DNA from: Adiantum capillus-veneris
Taxonomy: Eukaryota; Streptophyta; Polypodiopsida; Polypodiales; Pteridaceae
Reading direction: 5' to 3'
NCBI GenBank assembly: GCA_014529385.2
Contig: CM043956.1
Span: 90,660,721 to 90,724,720 of the forward strand
Length of the DNA stretch: 64,000 bases
Positions 49,381 to 60,400 of this stretch are shown piece after piece; positions within the stretch are counted from its first letter, which is position 1; every line of letters begins with the position of its first letter. The notes beneath the pieces are model-generated. The model saw nothing but the letters and a program-made list of their open reading frames with translations. It was not told the DNA's origin and made no database searches. A program made the position numbers and the translations under genes.

Positions 49381-49793
49381 ATGAGCAGGAAATTACAAAC
49401 CTTTTTTTAAAATATTATATCATAAATGACTTAGCGGCTTATATCGGCTTCTTATAGGGTTGAGTGGATAGATTTAAACAGGAGCTAAGAGGATCGCAAA
49501 GCGAGAACAGAATAAAGATGCTTACATCAAAAGAGTGGTAGTAATCAAGAAGGGGTAAGATGATGGATGTGGAGATCTCAGGATTTTATCAAGCATTTTT
49601 GCTCCGAATAGGAAAACAATCTTTTGCTGGTAGAATATCTTCCTATCAATATGTATGTTTAGATGGATGTGTTGTAAGAAATAGAAAGGAAAGACTTCTA
49701 GTTTATTGTTATTATCCATGTCGGGTATAGGGAACTGATTACTAGAGTTGCATACCTTCAGTGTTGACAAGGTGACACCTTCCCCACATGCCT

Positions 49794-50222
49794 CTACCTC
49801 CTGTTGAAGTCTGCACAATCCTCCACATTAGGTTCAGAACAAACTGGGCGAGAGGAGTCTACCTCAATCGGCTTTCCATTCTCCATGCGGCGGCGGCGCT
49901 TGGGTGGCCGAACTTCACTTGAACTCTCTAGGCCTAGAGAGAGCGTAGGCCCACTCGCATCCACCAAATGATTTAGGCTTTGTGGCTTGGACTTTGTCAT
50001 TGATGTAGTTGACGACTCTTCTCAGACCATTAGAGAGAAAACACTTGGTGCTACACAAAATCTAACTGTCGTGAGAGTGTTGCGGTTCTCAAAAGCAAAA
50101 CTCACCGTTCTTTCTTCACCTCCTCTATCGCCACTCATTGACATAATGCTTTGGTTGACGACAGTGACGACATTTTGTAGCCCTCCCACTTGACGCTCTT
50201 GATTTGCGATTAGCACGAGCAA
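49794..50222 (-). pseudogene. Possible N-terminal exon of an unrecognised protein
   Basis: Open minus-strand sequence (50222-50022, then 50000-49794) with one interruption near 50015. It includes a nuclear-localisation-like PPKRRRRMENGK and a candidate donor (ggag|gtagag) near 49800. It might be the upstream part of the gypsy gag or a host exon. No domain is seen. Confidence 0.25.
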
Positions 50223-50244
50223 TGCGAGATGGGGAGCTTACCTC

Positions 50245-51496
50245 TTGGATAGACGACTGGAAAGCCCTGAGTTCCGTCTTCTCTTCTCAGAAGAAGAGGA
50301 TATTTGCCATGCTATAGGATCATATACCCAAGAAATTGGATTAGAGACACTGGATGTGTACTCTCTCCCTTATCTTATGGGAAATTTTAAAATCCATAAA
50401 ATGGATTTTAGATGGATCACTAATGCACATAATTGTGTTTTCACTCCCGCCACGAATATGATTACTAAATTACTCAAAAGCGTGATACAAGGTTTTGAAG
50501 AATTCACCGAAATCACACATAAAAAACCGCAACTGATCTCTGGGACACAAACGAACGGATATTGGATGATTAATAATCAGTATGATTTTTTAATTAATCT
50601 CCCAAAACATATTACAAGCATTCATTCCTTTGATATAACATCCTGTTATGAGGCTATCCCTCACAAAGGCATGCATGGGCTTTTTGGGGTACTAGACCAC
50701 ATTATTAGACTCATTAAGGGTATGAATTATCTTGGGTTTAAGAAGAACCGCAAGCGGATTGTGCTCACAAAAAATAAACGAGAAATTGTCTGGACGTTCA
50801 AGTATTTGCATAACATCAATGAGTTTGTGCTTGATAATTGCTTTACCAAATTAGGTAAATACATTTATCGCCAAGAAAAAGGTATCCTAAAGCTGTTCAC
50901 CATTATGGTGTAATTTATACTTGGCTTATTATGAAGTTGAATACATAAAAAAACTATCCAGGCTTACCCGATTTGATATGATGACGGCATTTTTGTACTC
51001 ATGGCGCTATATGGATGATTTGTTATTTGCTAATAATCCCTTCATTTCATAATGTCTGAATCACAAAAAACCCCTGTCCCAAGAGGACCCCTTCACAATC
51101 TACCCTTTGGACATTATCGGGATTAAATCCACACATATGGAAAACCAAACCACATATTTAAACACACACATCCAGTTAAGCGAATCAATCGAAGGTGAAT
51201 ATATAACATACACTGCATGGAAAAAAGACAAATTACCATGCCCCAATGTATCGTTTATTCATGCCGCCAGCAATAGACCAAAAAAGATGGCATATAATGT
51301 TTGCATATCACAGGTTCTTCCCATATTATATAATGCATCCCAAGAAGCATATGCGGTAACGGATTTAAATAAATTAGTCTCTATGTTTGTAGAGAACGGT
51401 TTCAAAAAAGAGAAAATAATTACATGTATTACTAGATTTATTGAGAGAAATCATTTTCCAGGCATAAGGTTTACTATCTGTACATTAAAACAATGA
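50245..51496 (+). pseudogene. Penelope-like reverse transcriptase, broken
   Basis: A KIHK motif (LMGNFKIHKMDFRWI) is followed by the thumb-proximal fingers region (TPATNMITKLLKSVI), motif A as FDITSCYEAIPH, a motif B-like RQEKGI...CSPLWCNLYLAYYE (about 50870-50940, across a frame change with one stop) and motif C as WRYMDDLLFANN (about 51000). A conserved C-terminal part (LDIIGIKSTHMENQTTYLN, RPKKMAYNVCISQVLPI) runs to 51496. KIHK plus this motif A is characteristic of Penelope-like elements rather than LTR or LINE RTs. No GIY-YIG endonuclease was found next to it. The AT-rich codon use differs from the neighbours. Confidence 0.65.
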
Positions 51497-51567
51497 ATTG
51501 GCAGAGGATAGGTCCACTTGGTGGCCTATCCTCCACCAAGTGTACCTTCCTCAGGGTTGGGGGAGGG

Positions 51568-51568
<1 letters not shown>

Positions 51569-51599
<31 letters not shown>

Positions 51600-51691
51600 T
51601 TTATGGAACATAGTTATTATTTTCCCTCTCCCTGAATCACACATATTTCTCTCTTTCTCTTTTATATCCCTCTCTACCTGTGTTTCTCTTT

Positions 51692-51723
<32 letters not shown>

Positions 51724-51808
51724 GACACAGGCCCACACTTTATGGTACACATACTGGAGTATCATACACGAAGACCATGCACTTTTCTGAACACACACAC
51801 ACACACAA

Positions 51809-51854
<46 letters not shown>
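51569..51854. repeat. AC and CT dinucleotide cluster
   Basis: AC runs at about 51569-51598 and 51789-51854, CT at about 51693-51714. After each AC run a phrase like ttatgga[a]ca/tttatggtacac recurs (51601, 51739, 51858), so the AC runs belong to a degenerate longer repeat. Confidence 0.8.
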
Positions 51855-51857
<3 letters not shown>

Positions 51858-54640
51858 TTATGGAAAATATACTGGCATATCTCATATCTAGCTTACTGTC
51901 AACTTTTTTGTATTGGCTCTACATCATGCCCCAATTTTTTTCTCTGCTCTATGGGTGTCATAATCAATTCAATTCATACAGATTATAGGTATAAACACAC
52001 TATTCGATATACACACACACACACACAACATATAGAACAAAAGGATACGGGATGTCCAACACTTGATAATATAAACAACATAACACACACATGTTAGCAT
52101 AAAAACAAAAGCGAATGTTGTACTAACATTTTTATATAAAACTGACACAGACAACAACATCATTGGCTGAGGATTGATGAAAAGTCGAAGACATGCAACA
52201 CAAGCAGGATGATGGATTATTCAAGCAGGCACCCTTACTTTTTTGATTTTTGCATCAACAAGCCAGAAACTTTGTAAAAGTTCCCTAGATTCATGTTAAC
52301 CTCCTTGAAATTTTCAAATTTTTGAGAATTTACATCATATGGATGCAAAGTGTGTAAAAAAATCTCAAGAGCCGTATCCGTATCAAAATAATTTTTTTCC
52401 CTTGATTTTTAAACTCAAGCACTTATTGGTACTGTATACAAGTAGAACTGTTTTTTTTAAATCTTGGAGGCAAATATACACAAGAACAAATAAAAAGCGG
52501 AAAAACCTTGGTATACAAAACTAACCATGGTTGGTTAAAAGAGGAGCCTTGCAAAATATCAACCTGGCGAATTGCCAGCAACCATATGGTGTTTTAAAAG
52601 CATTATGCACACCATACAAGTGGCGCAATTTGCCAAAATAAGCCAGCGCAATTAATTGAACGCCTTAAGCAGGCTCTGGCGAATTCGCTCCAGCTAGGCA
52701 TCAACGCGGACTGCTTTGAAAGCACCGCAAGGAAGAACCCTTTATAAACTGAGGCGTCGCAAGGCATGAGAAGTGCTAATTCAAGATACACACACACTCT
52801 GCACAGAGAGCCTCTCACACACAACAAAGACACTGTAAAGCACTCATATTGGCAAGGCACTGCACGCATTTCGAAAACGCTACACCACCAAGGTTCCCCA
52901 AGGAAATCATCCTCTCCCATCCACAAGGGCAAGCTTGCAGATTGCTAACAAGTACAGAGAAGGTAAAAAAAGTTTTTTTTGGTGTAGCTTTCTCTGCCAA
53001 ATAAACCTTACTCTAGTTTTTTACAAAGTATGCTATGACGGTTGCTGTATTACTTTCTCTGTCAATACTCAAAGCTTATCTTAACGCATAACACTAATCT
53101 CCCTTGACACGTCTTCCACTAGCAGTTTTTTTCACAAGGAATCTACTCGGTTATAGGCATACACATGAGCCGTACAGTCTCATAAGCAAGAAACTCATAC
53201 AACTAGGACTTGCCTATGGGAGAGACCTCAGGTGTATCATAAACTTGTTATGCATACATGAACGTAATGCTTACAGTTCTGAACGAATAGCTTCACAGCA
53301 TATTCGTGACACGAAAGTAGTCACAAGAATCATGTATTAATAGTCCACACTCGTATGTTTTCATACTCAAGCGTATGACACAGCAGGCATAAGCACAATT
53401 AATCGTTATGTTAATGAGACTAATGTTTATACACAATTCTTTGACAAATGAAGGTGACAATTTCAAGGAGTACACTACCTTAAACCTCAACTAGCAAAAG
53501 GAGAACCACAGATGTCTACTTCAAGTAACAACCAGGTGAACTCTAAACCTTGAGTATAGTGTTCGAAGTTTATTTTCTCTCCTTATCAGTTTTTTTCTTT
53601 TGCGAAATATCGGACATAAGAGGTATCAATACTTGGCAAAGGGCTTCATGATAACCTCCGATTAAGAAATGGTCATTAGGTAAAGAAATTTTTTTCTGAA
53701 AAAAGATTGATAAAACAAACAAGGTTCTGCCAAAATTTTCACGACATCAGAAACATAGCAAAAACTAGAGAGAATGGCTGTCTCTAAAGCAAACATGGGG
53801 TATATAAAGAAAGGAATTCGTACATAAAAACCTTGGATATAAGGTTTGTAAGTATAAACGAAAGGTTTAAAATCTACACTGCTAGAAACGAATGGATCAA
53901 TGAGTTAAGACACCTCTTGTGAGGATACATGTCTGGTTTGATTGGAATATGGTTTTTTTGAAAAATAATTGCCTTTACAAACAGAATGCTGCCGAAATTT
54001 TTAAGAAATCATGAAAACTTAGCAATTAGGAGATTTTCTTGTATACCATAACGATAGGTTTGCCCCGGTGGTAGCATATGGTAGCATATAGTAGAGTTTC
54101 TACATAGAATGCTAAACTCGCCTATCTAATCATTAATGAATTACAGGAATACAGGCAGACAGCTAGGATGAGCGTCACACATGATGTATTCAAGCTAAAA
54201 AGGATTCGGGACAAGCTCATGGCAGCACATAAAGGGAATAATCAGAATAGGCCATTAGCAATTAGAGACCACATCCCTAAGCCTTGTAAACCAGTTAAAA
54301 ATTTCATAGACCGTACTCGACCATACTTACATAGACGAGCAAGAGAAAATGTAACATATACCTAGGAGTGGGGTTGGGCTTCAAGGTGTGACAACGATAA
54401 CAAGCAGTGGGGATTGCTTGATATACCTGTCACCCATTTAGTGCAAATTAATTCTAATTGATTGTACTTGTGGTTGGTTGGCAGGTAAAGATCCTTGCTT
54501 TCAACTGATAGGAGTTCCGACTAAGCTCCTATATATTTTATGTACCGAAGGATCTTGTAACAATTTTTATAATTTATAAAAAGTTTTACTTTTGTTGTAT
54601 TTAGAAGATAAGTGCAAACAGTATTTAAGTTCTCTTAGTA
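51855..54640. other. AT-rich unannotated sequence
   Basis: About 2.8 kb of AT-rich DNA with many T-runs. One short basic ORF (54168-54365; MSVTHDVFKLKRIRDKL) has no recognisable motif. An imperfect hairpin lies at 54488-54556. It may be flanking sequence of the Penelope-like element, but I see no ends. Confidence 0.35.
54488..54556. other. Nested palindrome, possible structured RNA
   Basis: Outer arms aagatcctt / aaggatctt (54488-54496 and 54548-54556) enclose an inner taggag / ctccta hairpin (54509-54531). The compensating nested arms suggest a folded transcript, but the arms are short and chance is possible. Confidence 0.3.
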
Positions 54641-54672
54641 TATGATTCTAAGTGATGGGATTTTTCAATCAA

Positions 54673-54693
54673 ACACACACACACACACACACA

Positions 54694-54768
<75 letters not shown>

Positions 54769-54769
54769 A

Positions 54770-54827
<58 letters not shown>
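54673..54827. repeat. Compound (AC)n(AG)n microsatellite
   Basis: AC to about 54770, then AG. It is followed by the same flank as the tract at 44608-44775, indicating a dispersed unit. Confidence 0.96.
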
Positions 54828-54831
<4 letters not shown>

Positions 54832-54925
54832 GGTGATGAAATCCCCTTGGGATGTGAGGAGAAACTTGATTCAATGAGATATTTACAAAAACCTTAGGTT
54901 TGACGAGATGGCAACTGTGGTGATA

Positions 54926-55609
54926 CTCATTGTGTGGAGTGCAAAGTGCAAGAGCTTCATCTCCTTCTGCAAGCTTGTTGAGAAGTGGAGAGCCTACACC
55001 AACACTCTTGGCTATGGAATGCAAATCCAACCAAGATCCATGCTTCAATGCTTAAGCTTGCCATCTTCTTCATCTTCATTACTATGCTATTATGCTATGC
55101 TAAGCAAGAAGAGTGATGATAAGTGAGGAACTATTTATTTCTCCTATGGATGATTCTTCCTCTTCCCTACCCTCATTCCCCGCTAGCTCTCTCCACCTTC
55201 AAAGGTGTTTAAGGCCTTGGGACCGAGGCTTGGATAGTTAATACTTTTTGCAAATTTATATTGTTAAGCTCATAATGCATGAAGCTTTCCATCTTCATAG
55301 CATCACCAAGGTCACAAGGAACACAAAGATTGTATTGTAACAAGTCTCTCTTGATGGGAGAATCTATAATACAAACGCCTTTTGAAGGGGGGACCGGCTC
55401 CAAGTAAATTGGTCCTCAACTATTGTCATGCTCTCTAATACTCTCTCTCTTGAAAATGTATTGTTCATGCCAAGTTAATTAAGTACTATGTCATGTTGCT
55501 ACCATCAATTAAGTTCACCCTCTATGTTCTCAAAGTAACCTCACAAAAATGCTCACTCTAATTCTCTTAATTCCGCTATTCTCAAAATTCATAGGCCATT
55601 TCCATTACA
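54926..55609 (+). repeat. Ty3/gypsy 5' LTR end, plus orientation
   Basis: Inverted match to 40525-41235 (the minus-strand LTR), including the segment reading MEP.PPSKGVCIIDSP on the opposite strand. It ends TTACA just before a primer-binding site. The start of this LTR is not resolved; the AC/AG tract and its flank (54.67-54.92 kb) may be part of it. Confidence 0.75.
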
Positions 55610-55610
55610 T

Positions 55611-55622
55611 TGGTATCAGAGC
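55611..55622 (+). promoter_or_regulatory. Primer-binding site, tRNA-Met type
   Basis: TGGTATCAGAGC lies one base after the LTR end. It is the standard plant LTR-retrotransposon primer-binding site, complementary to the 3' end of initiator tRNA-Met. It fixes the orientation (+) and the 5' LTR boundary. Confidence 0.9.
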
Positions 55623-56023
55623 ATTTGATTTCTCCTTTCTTGCTTAAGAAGAGAGGCCCTTAAGTAGCCTATTAATGGTTGATTTTGTTAATTATATTAG
55701 GGTAAGTGGGATTGAGATCTATCATCGGTTTTGTTGAGCCCACTATGTGGGAGATGATGCACACCTTGGGAGCTTTGGTCTTAAAAATGGGCTCTTTTTA
55801 GACTTGCCTACAACTTTACCATTATTGAGCCATAAGAAGTCCAAAAGCGGCTATCCCTCGGCAATTCTGCTATGTTAGACCCACCCCACTACTCTCTATT
55901 ATTAACCAATTTGAGCCGTGGGTGTAGATACTTAAGTGCTTATTTTCAAAGGCTAAGAGGAGTAGCAACTAAGGTTTTGAATTGCCAAAGAATACACTAA
56001 CTACACACATAAGTATAATTAGC

Positions 56024-56164
56024 ATGGCTGACAATAACCAAGAGAGTAGAATAAACATCGATAACTTTGATTTTGCACACGAAGGTGCTAATGATGATGC
56101 TCCCATGTTTATCAATTATCTTGTTACTACATTGCATCAAGCTATGGGAAACGCTACATCTGAC
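56024..56164 (+). pseudogene. Ty3/gypsy gag start, truncated
   Basis: An ATG about 400 bp after the primer-binding site begins MADNNQESRINIDNFDF, a plausible gag N-terminus, and stays open for 47 codons. It is then cut by an LTR-derived segment at about 56165. Nothing of pol follows. Confidence 0.5.
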
Positions 56165-56485
56165 AAGCACCTCATGATTGGGTAGGATTCCCACCTCAAG
56201 GTCAGCCCTAGCTTGCCTAAGATCAAAGGACTTTTTTAACACTAACTTTTGGAGGTTTTTAATGAAGATAACCCTAAGGTCTTTAAGCTCCGTTAGGTAG
56301 CATTTCTCTTTATAAGACCATCTCTCATTTGGAGCCCTTTAACCTTGGCCCCGTGTTGAGATTGATCCATAAGCACATGTCTATATTCTAACCCTTGTTC
56401 CCGTTTATTCTCCCACATTAAATGATCAGTTTAATATGAGAAAATCATTTGGGTTGGTTAGATATTAGATTTTATGACATTTTAT
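56165..56485 (-). repeat. LTR piece in minus orientation
   Basis: Direct match to about 41672-41997 (gacaagcacctcatg to ttatgaca), that is, the first part of the minus-strand LTR (TGTCAT instead of TGTCAG). It directly follows the plus-strand gag start, so the two LTR pieces face each other. Confidence 0.8.
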
Positions 56486-56530
56486 GCTAAGGGTGTTCAT
56501 CTTTCTTGCCTCTTGATTCTACTTTAGTAA

Positions 56531-56532
56531 GC

Positions 56533-56613
<81 letters not shown>
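56531..56613. repeat. (TC)n(AC)n microsatellite
   Basis: About 22 bp TC and about 60 bp AC. Seen directly. Confidence 0.95.
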
Positions 56614-56618
<5 letters not shown>

Positions 56619-56939
56619 AAAATAGAGTTATATTATTATTGGCACTAGGTAGAGGCATTCCAATTTCCAACGAACAATTGTGGTCTTGGCACACAAATTG
56701 CCCCAAATCTCTCTGAAAAATATGGACTTTTCTATTGAAAATTTGTGCTCTCTTTCCAAATCTCCGGTAGTGCCTTTGTCCCTTCGATGCCTTGTTTCAT
56801 TTAGCATCATGTTTGGTCATTTTTGACTTGCTAGAAAGTAGGTTGAAAGGCGTACCTTTCCTTGAGCCATACACGTGGATGGATGCAGATTTAGAAGGTC
56901 TTGCATGAATTTACTGAGATTTGCACTTGCCAAGAATTG

Positions 56940-57182
56940 CGTCGCGCTTGAAGAAGGGTTTGCACAACTTTGAAGTTTGTAGGATCACTTAACGCACTTG
57001 TTAAGTCAACTCGACTATCTCGTCCTCCTCTCATGCAAGTGGTAATCTCAACTATCAAGTTTCAGCATTACACAAGGCACCAAAGGCATGAGAGGAGGAC
57101 GAGATAGTCGAGTTGACTTGACAAGTGCGTTAAGTGCTCCTACAAACTTCAAGGTTGTGTAAAGCCTTCTTCAAGTGCGACG
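56940..57182. repeat. Long hairpin, 97-bp arms and 49-bp loop
   Basis: 56940-57036 is the near-perfect reverse complement of 57086-57182 (for example actcgactatctcgtcc against ggacgagatagtcgagt), with only a few mismatches and G-T-type changes. A transcript would form a long duplex suitable for small-RNA production. The arms have no coding potential. The right arm is followed within 80 bp by the copia fragment. Confidence 0.93.
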
Positions 57183-57259
57183 AAATTCTTTCTCCATCAC
57201 AGACAAGGAGAGAGACAATACCCTTCTATGATGGAGAGTGCTTGGTAGAGTCTCCAACT

Positions 57260-57787
57260 CTCCAATTTAGTTTGCAGTCTCACATGTCAGCAGATTCATG
57301 CATAGCCCAGGATCTAAGCATCGGCATGCTTTCAAGAGCAGTTTTCACTACTTGAGTGGCACATCTTGGCTTGTTTTATCCCAAGGGGGGATCATTGCCA
57401 CCATATTTACATGTTTTTTTGGACTCACATTGGGCTGGTTGTTTTGACACACGAGTGTCCACAAGTGGTTTTTGTCTCATGCTCAGTAGTTCATGTATCT
57501 CATGGTTGAGCAAGAAGCAACCTACTATGGCCATTTCTAGTTGTGAGGCTGAGTACATGGCAATATTCACAGCTTCGGTTGAGTGTGTATGGCTCATATG
57601 CCTTATGGATGATTTGGGTGTTGGACAAGACACTGCCAACACTATCTGCACTGACAGTCAGAGCGCATTGGCAGTTGCAAGGAACCTAGTTTTTCATGAT
57701 TGCACAAGGCACATTGAGGTGCATTGCCACTATCTCCGGGAGAGGATCTCAGCAGGAGAGATCAGCTTGGCTTCTGTGCCAACATAG
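57260..57787 (+). pseudogene. copia RNase H fragment, second copy
   Basis: Matches about 4485-5000 of the first copia element, with a small internal gap near 57330: LGLFYPKGGSL, SKKQPTMAISSCEAEYMA, TDSQSALAVARNLVFH. It keeps CGA where the first copy has TGA. A six-codon insertion (near 57590) follows ASVECVW. It ends at a TAG at 57785 (VPT-stop), where the first copy reads VPTQDN; this is another CAG-to-TAG change. No LTR follows. Confidence 0.92.
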
Positions 57788-59098
57788 GACAACCAATCTT
57801 TCCACCTCCTAGGCCACATAATAGCCGGAACACTTACCTTACATGTCCTGAGGAATCTCAAATCTCGAGCGAGATTCTTCGAGAAATCCATAAAACGAGC
57901 GAGATAGGGCAAGGCACATATACAAAACAAAAACCAAACATGATTTCTTAGGTGACTTCAAGCACAAAAAAAAGAAGAAGATTGCACCTATTTTTTATGG
58001 TAAATCAACCAGAAATTTTTGACCGATGAAACCCTTTGAACAAGGTTTGGGTAGAGTGTTTTCTTTGATGGGCTAAAACACTTGAAACCATTATAATGGC
58101 ATGTTGATATTTGTCTCCAATTTCAGCCCCCAATCGAAGTATTAAACCACAAGCTTTACACTAAAAAGGTAAGGTTGTTGCCACTAAACTAATCTCATGA
58201 ATAAGGAGAGTTTGGGAGGTCTTCACTTCTTCTTCTTCTCCTCTCTCTCTCACTCTACATCAAGTTATTATGGGTTGATGTACAAAAGAATGCTATGCAT
58301 TTTTAAGTTACTCTAGAGGAAACTGTGGGAACTTGAAAATAATTCTATTAATGAGGTCATTCTTTTGAGAACTCCACTTCATGATATATATTAAAGTTTG
58401 TGTCAAACTATCATATGAAGCCTACCATCAAGGGCTTGGGAAAGTTAGTGGTGCTGCCAAAGATGGTGGTGACTTGTCAAGGGAGGTGCTAATGGTGGGG
58501 GATTATAAGGAGTGCTTTGATAAAAGAGTATTCAAGGTGGATAAAGTTATGAACACTTTCTTAGGAAAACTTCTCCCCATGCAAGTTCTCTTTCACCCAA
58601 CCATGTTGATAAATAAAAGAAACCTAGGTTTAGTATATTTTCATCTATAAATTCTGAGATTTATCTTCAAAATTCAAAGTAGAAGGTGAGAAAACCTACA
58701 AATTTTTGAGGAATTTAGTAGAAAAACCTTCTCTTAAATTTTCCATGTTTATATGAACATTGCTCTAAGTTCGCAGACTGCTTGGGATTCCAAGTCTACT
58801 GACTTGTCCATCATGCCTCGACCCAGATTACTAACCCAATGTGTGATGCCCTTACATTGAAAGGATTTTTTGGAAACTTATAACTCTAAAACATATTAAT
58901 GGAGAGAGGCGTCTCTCAAAACTGCCACATGGCAACAGGAAGTGGGCTCGTGTCTATGATTCTCTCTATTTTCTTCGTGAGCGTTAAGAGATACCAAACA
59001 TCGACTTTGATCTGAGCCTGTCCTTGAGGAGATTGACACCCTCCTCCTCAATCCGCCCCATGGACCTCCATATCTGTGCTACGTGAGAATGGATAGGG

Positions 59099-59156
<58 letters not shown>

Positions 59157-60109
59157 TTCTTCCTTTTAATGGGGTGTAGTCATTGCCATTCGGCATGGAA
59201 GGAAATAGCAACGAAGAGGAAAGCAAAGGAAGAATATCTGGCAGAGAAAGGATATCCTCTCTCTCTCCCTCTCTCTCTCTCTCACTCTCTCTTTTCTTTG
59301 AAAATTGTCTTCTACTTACTGTCTCATCATGCTGCCCAGTCGGGAAGACCTCCAACATCTGCCTCTTAAGACGTGTCACAATTGCCTCACACAAAGCTAG
59401 GTGCGGACACATGTGCATGAGCGGTATCAACACACCCTTAAAAAAAATTTGCGGGCATATCCTCGAGTAGCATGTTGCATGCATACCTCTCCAACCATGC
59501 AGACATGCAGTTGACCAAAATCATTGTAAACTCCTTACTGCCATTCTCTTTGTCACTATCTAGCTATATATCCTCCTTTTACTCTCGTTGAAGCTGCTGC
59601 TCTATGAAAATCACATTGGACCAGGGTTCCAAATTGTCAGAATTCCCTGACGCATCATGCACTATACTGATGTACGTCCGCCATGGAAGAATTTGGCACA
59701 TAATCCTTTGCACATGGGCAATGTCAAGGTAAGGACATATAGTCCTTAAGAAGTGTGATCTTGAGGAGTCTCAATGGAAGTCAAAATGCAAGGGAGTTTT
59801 TATCAAATACTAATGAGTTCCTGGCCTACCATATAAAGGAATTAAATGGATTGGTAGCTCTAGTTTCAGCCGCGCAGGCGTGCACCTGCGCCTGCAATAT
59901 CATGACCAAACAAGATAAGTTTTTGAGCAACGTGCACCGTTCTTACGTTCGTCATTCAGCAGAGTAGCCACGCTGCAACGTCGGTGTTGGGATGTGCTGG
60001 AGACGAGCAGCGATGCATAATAAATAACAATACAGACTAGCTAATTAGGCAGGCGCTCCAAGATCTAAGGTGTTGAACGTTAGGGTTACGAGCTTGGTAG
60101 CGTAACTAC
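57788..60109. other. No supported gene
   Basis: Motif-free ORFs only, the longest on the plus strand at 58381-58650 (89 codons). A ctt/tct-rich run lies near 58225-58250, and a second patch of degenerate CT near 59255-59290. Confidence 0.35.
59104..59154. repeat. (TC)n microsatellite
   Basis: About 50 bp of uninterrupted TC. Seen directly. Confidence 0.95.
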
Positions 60110-60400
60110 TATGTGCGACTTGTAATTGTGGACAGCACCTGTCACTCCTTTCACATGACAATGGACACCGCCCCCGACCTTACGTGGTTGCAATGCCAGC
60201 CCCGCCACCCGTGCTTGGAGTAGCTGGACCAGGCCATCTTTGACCCCCGAGTGGACTCCACAAGTCTTTCCATAATCAAAGGTGACTCCCCTCTCGGCAA
60301 TCTCCAAGGCGCCACCTCCAATTAGATGTCGAGGCCGGACAACTCCATCTACACCTACCTCAAAGTGTACTAGGACGGCGGCATGCCCATTGGTGCAGCC
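60110..60400 (+). pseudogene. Plant aspartic protease (A1, nepenthesin-like), first half
   Basis: The first active-site region reads MDTAPDLTWLQCQPRHPC where the family has VDTGSDLTWLQCQPC..C; the catalytic Asp is kept but Gly is Ala. IFDPRVDSTSLSII and a Tyr-rich flap region (YTYLKVY then GGMPIG) follow at normal spacing. Two TAGs and one tract change break the frame. In the family these are secreted or vacuolar proteases. Confidence 0.8.

Noticed and set aside
52150-52185. Hammerhead ribozyme next to the Penelope-like RT (gaggattgatgaaaag)
   Set aside because: The conserved CTGATGA...GAAA core and the three stems are not present together.
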